Origin: Monocercomonoides exilis
Lineage: Eukaryota; Preaxostyla; Oxymonadida; Polymastigidae
Assembly (NCBI GenBank): GCA_001643675.2
Contig: LSRY02000008.1
Location: 629,501-693,500 of the forward strand
DNA: 64,000 nucleotides
Direction of reading: 5' to 3'
Under the pieces are notes generated by a model. The model was given only the letters and a program-made list of their open reading frames with translations, made no database searches and had not been told where the DNA came from. Made by a program: the position numbers and the translations under genes. Positions within the stretch are counted from its first letter, which is position 1. Every line of letters starts with the position of its first letter. Positions 62,985-64,000 of the stretch are shown piece by piece.

Positions 62985-64000
62985 ATGATAAAGAGCTGCG
63001 AATCAACAAATTCTCTAACGAAAGAAATGTTTTCTAAAATGGATTCTGCTGAAGAAGAACAAAGTTTGATGAGAGAAGAGATGAATGAAATGCTAAAGAA
63101 TATGGATAAAGAAGAATTGAAGCTATTTTTCTCGAAAGAAGAATTCGATGAAGATTACAAATTGATAGAATTAAAACAGTGTCCTTTTGAAAAAGCTCTA
63201 ATGTTACTGAAGCATGCTGGATTCGAGAATGCGAAAGAATTTAGAGACCGCCATATTTTTACGGATGATTCCTTGAAGAAAAGATTTGAGAGGATGATTG
63301 CTGAAGAGGGAAAGAAAATAGAGGGAAAGGATGAGAAATTGTTGACTGATCTTTGTGAATGCTATATTTTTTGGATCAGAGCATATGAAATGATTGGAGA
63401 TGATCTGCTGGTGATTTGCGTGCGTTGTCTTTTGACAGCTGCATTAAACAACGAGGAAAGCGAGGAAATTCATAAAGAAGTGGAAATGGCTTTCCTTGCG
63501 TTAAGTTACATTGGAGAATATAGTGTATGAGAACCGCCAACTTCATTTTATTTTTTATTTATTCTCTCTCTTTTTTTTCAGGATGTTCCAGAAGAATTGT
63601 ATTTTATGGAAATGATAAAAATCATACAGTATCATCAAGAACATGAAAATCTTACTCGCCTTGCTTACCAGTCGGCTTGGGAGTTTTTGATCAACAGATT
63701 ACAAAAAAACAAAAATTTGGAAAAAGTCATCGTGAATGAGCTGCATTTTGTGAAGGAAGCAACAAGAGAACTGAAAGGGCTGACAAGAAGTGTGGATTGG
63801 AAGATAAAAGATGAAGACAAAAGAGGGAAAGATAAAGAAGAAACGATGATGATAAAGAGGTGGGTGAGTGTGTTGCAGTCTAATTTTTACTCATGCGAGT
63901 TGTGGGGTGAAGAGCATGTTGAGCTTGTCAGGAGCATTGTTCAGATATTTCGAGCAGGAAATGAATGTGATAGAGAAGTCGGTGATACGTGTGTTGATAC
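62985..64000 (+). CDS. Spliced multigene-family protein, partial at right edge
   Basis: Starts at ATG 62,985 (MIKSCESTNSLTKEMFSKMD). First exon 62,985-63,524; intron 63,525-63,581 (GTATGA...TTTCAG, 57 bp); second exon from 63,582 (DVPEELYFMEMIKIIQYHQE) stays open to the window end. Family motif VNELHFVKEATRELKGL is present near 63,735. Unlike genes B and C there is no intron before the EMFSKMD segment, so the first two exons of the relatives are fused here (intron loss, or gain in the others). Members share the middle intron at the same place. Function unknown, soluble helical protein. Confidence 0.78.

Noticed and set aside
1-64000. Use of a noncanonical genetic code (TAA/TAG as Gln, as in some oxymonads)
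   Set aside because: Family genes end at TAA or TGA at the same conserved C-terminus, and the RT and recombinase ORFs stop normally, so the standard code fits.

Overview
The window looks like nuclear DNA of an AT-rich protist with short spliceosomal introns (56 to 114 bp, GT...AG), the standard stop codons, and several expanded lineage-specific gene families. From memory, the combination of (i) a spliced family carrying a conserved ELHFAREA-type motif, (ii) cysteine-rich right-handed beta-helix surface proteins and (iii) proteins built from tandem WMRHD-type repeats resembles oxymonad flagellates of the Monocercomonoides type. That assignment is recognition only and was not checked against a database.

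Layout. Positions 1 to about 31,720 form one very large inverted repeat (palindrome) that runs off the left edge. Each arm, read from the axis outward, holds an acidic/Ser-rich degenerate segment, a spliced family gene (C), decayed coding sequence, a second spliced family gene (B), about 2.5 kb of AT-rich sequence without genes, low-complexity segments and a beta-helix surface-protein gene. At the exact axis (13,693-17,930) sits a DIRS-like retroelement with a gag-like ORF, an RT/RNase H/methyltransferase-like ORF and a tyrosine-recombinase ORF. The inner 2.8 kb of the two arms are essentially identical, while the outer arms are visibly diverged.

Right of the palindrome (31.7-64 kb) the content is a patchwork: beta-helix genes or fragments (30.7-33.6, 36.5-37.6, 45.1-45.6, 46.5-47.9, 58.8-59.2, 61.3-62.0 kb), most of them interrupted; two long minus-strand proteins made of 30-residue repeats (731 and 1177 aa); a dead copy of the B/C family (41.3-42.7 kb) and a live copy at the right edge; a small two-exon four-helix membrane protein (TMEM170-like); a tRNA-like sequence; motif clusters around ACGTC; and several degraded coding segments.

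The genes do not form a pathway. The picture is a dynamic, repeat-rich and perhaps subtelomere-like region in which surface-protein and unknown multigene families are duplicated, recombined and pseudogenised, with a retroelement at the centre of an old inverted duplication. All exon structures below were read by eye from frame continuity, GT/AG sites and comparison between paralogs.
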